From positions 60,879 to 124,878 of the forward strand of contig NZ_BMYY01000012.1 in assembly GCF_014652515.1 (NCBI RefSeq): a DNA stretch of 64,000 nucleotides. The letters are read 5' to 3'. The stretch comes from Bacterioplanes sanyensis (GTDB taxonomy: Bacteria; Pseudomonadota; Gammaproteobacteria; Pseudomonadales; Oceanobacteraceae). How positions within the stretch are numbered: position 1 is the first letter of the stretch; every line of letters starts with the position of its first letter. Position numbers and translations under genes: made by a program. Under the pieces are notes generated by a model that did no database searches, was not told where the DNA came from, and saw only the letters and a program-made list of their open reading frames with translations. Below are positions 62,930 to 64,000 of the stretch, one piece after another.

Positions 62930-63700
62930 TTTTCGCTAAATCCTATGCCCTCCTTGAGGTTATCCCTCATGCTGGGCGGTACGGGGACAGCCATTGCCAA
63001 CTCCGGCGGCCTGCTAAGGCGCGGAAACCCTAAGCGCGAGAGCGAGAGTTTAGCGAGTTGGTCTAGGAGTTGGGAGCTGGCTTGTTCGTTCGCTTCAGTA
63101 GCTGGGATCAGAGCTTAAGCTCTGACCCCGTATCTGTTTTTCCGCTAAGTCCTGTGCCCCCTGAGGTTATCCCTCACGCCGGGCGGGCGAGCTCCTGAAA
63201 GCGTACATCGAGGCAGTTGTCGCTAGGCATTTGCTCTCGTAGCTGGGGTCAGAGCTTAAGCTCTGATCCCGTATCTGTTTTTTCCGCTAAGTCCTGTGCC
63301 CCCTTGAGGTTATCCCTCACGCCGGGCGGGCGAGCGACTGAAAGCGTACATCGAGGCAGTTTCTGCCAGGCAAAAAGCAAGCGGAAGCGCCCTCGATAAG
63401 CGCAGCTTACGAACTGTAAGTGAGCATGGCGATCGGACTCGCGCACGAGGTGGTTTTTAACACAGCAGAAACAACGCAGATAGCTTTCAGCCTGCTTTGC
63501 GCTACACAGGTCGTTTCCTTCGTTACCAATGCTGTGGTCGCCGCAACGCCAACAGCCTGCATCCCGGCAGGATGTTGGCTGGTTCTGCCGTCCGGGCAGC
63601 ACCTGCGGGCACAGCCATTGCCCACTCAGGCGGCCTGCTAAGGCGCGGAAAACCTGGGCGCGAAACCGAGTTGAAAAATTGAGCGACTATCACGACGACG
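62930..63700. repeat. Right-end cluster of repeat modules A and B
   Basis: Module A units start near 62936, 63142 and 63283 and contain the 26-bp palindrome with one mismatch each (63104-63129 and 63245-63270). The first unit carries an internal, shortened module B. After an unrelated 110-bp stretch, a full module B lies at about 63481-63685. Same family as at 32.9-33.5 and 37.3-37.7 kb. The open reading frames here belong to the repeat. Confidence 0.85.
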
Positions 63701-64000
63701 CTGTAGCTAAATAGCCGAAATTTTGTGTTTCCTAGCAGCCTGAGTTGGAGTGGATGTCCGGCTTGTTTCTGTAACTTAGATTAGATGTTTTTTTGTGAAA
63801 GCATCAAAGTCACGATTCGAGATAGATCAGCTTCATGGTGAAGAACTGCTTTCAAAACAGTCGTAATATCTCCTTTTAACTTACCGGCTACACGTCTTAT
63901 ATCATCAGCCTCACGAAGCCGTGCTGACGCCAAACTTGGTAGTGTTCAGAATTCTGTGTCATTTCTTTATCCTATGCAAAAAGAGACGACACATGACCCA
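63701..64000. other. Right edge of the window
   Basis: About 300 bp, A+T-richer than average. It holds only the frameshifted small ORF described separately; whatever follows is outside the window. Confidence 0.4.
63781..63962 (-). pseudogene. Possible small gene with a frameshift
   Basis: On the minus strand, AGGA lies eight bases before ATG (63962), which opens MTQNSEHYQVWRQHG and stops at 63897. In another frame, overlapping it, a 50-residue frame reads SLASARLREADDIRRVAGKL, then KGDITTVLKAVLHHEADL and SRIVTLMLSQKKNI before a TAA at 63781. Joining the two by one shift gives a helical protein of about 65 residues. No family recognised. Confidence 0.35.

Overview
The window is a chromosomal segment of a free-living Gram-negative gammaproteobacterium, most like a marine Oceanospirillales-type organism. 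The evidence is the trmD-rplS order, a FadE-type acyl-CoA dehydrogenase, DsbC, a fused DctQM TRAP permease, a DUF2333 protein, a TonB-dependent receptor and many lipoproteins. This taxonomic placement is inference from gene content. Coding density is high and no tRNA or rRNA gene was recognised.

Layout. 1-1.7 kb: end of trmD, then rplS and dsbC, each with a clear terminator after rplS and dsbC. 1.75-2.47 kb: a gene-free stretch with a cluster of DnaA boxes. 2.5-12.5 kb: housekeeping and unknown genes (TruC-like pseudouridine synthase, alpha/beta hydrolase, DinB protein, a large peptidase/propeller/barrel fusion, DUF924, a Kef-type antiporter, LOG protein, PhoH-PIN protein). 12.9-17.1 kb: a three-gene TRAP operon (TatT-like lipoprotein, solute-binding protein, fused permease). 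17.1-23.5 kb: an MshEN-domain exported protein, trxB, a coupled YbjQ-YbjQ-M48 trio and fadE. 24.0-26.4 kb: a ZorA/ZorB-like ion-driven motor pair with a third Cys/His-rich gene. 26.6-32.7 kb: dicarboxylate symporter, LEA-type lipoprotein, a pilin-like protein, two unknown genes, udk and nupC.

32.9-37.7 kb is an accessory island. Two AT-richer or atypical genes (a HEPN-motif protein and a DUF262-AlbA_2-like protein) each carry an integron attC-like site just past their stop codon. The pair is bracketed by inverted copies of a multicopy repeat that contains a perfect 26-bp palindrome. The same repeat family returns at the right end (62.9-63.7 kb). No integrase gene is in the window, so this looks like a small cassette cluster without an integrase.

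37.8-40.4 kb: a PAS-sigma54 activator and a DUF2333 protein. 40.4-55.8 kb: the most unusual block, a 13-kb six-gene operon. Five of its genes encode secreted proteins that share an N-terminal 'L..L.d..L..VTGQ.G' motif. The sixth encodes a 2,472-residue secreted protein with about ten tandem C-type-lectin-like domains, a LamG-like domain and Calx-beta-like domains. It is flanked by two lipoprotein genes. A relative of the motif also occurs in the MshEN protein at 17.1 kb. Inference: this block builds a surface or extracellular structure with many carbohydrate-binding sites.

55.9-62.9 kb: a LysR regulator, a TonB-dependent receptor and a beta-helix-like lipoprotein (both preceded by Pho-box-like direct repeats, suggesting phosphate-starvation control), a small anchored protein and a peroxiredoxin. 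The best candidates for new biology are the VTGQ/lectin operon, the motor-like trio, and the two cassette-borne putative defence genes.
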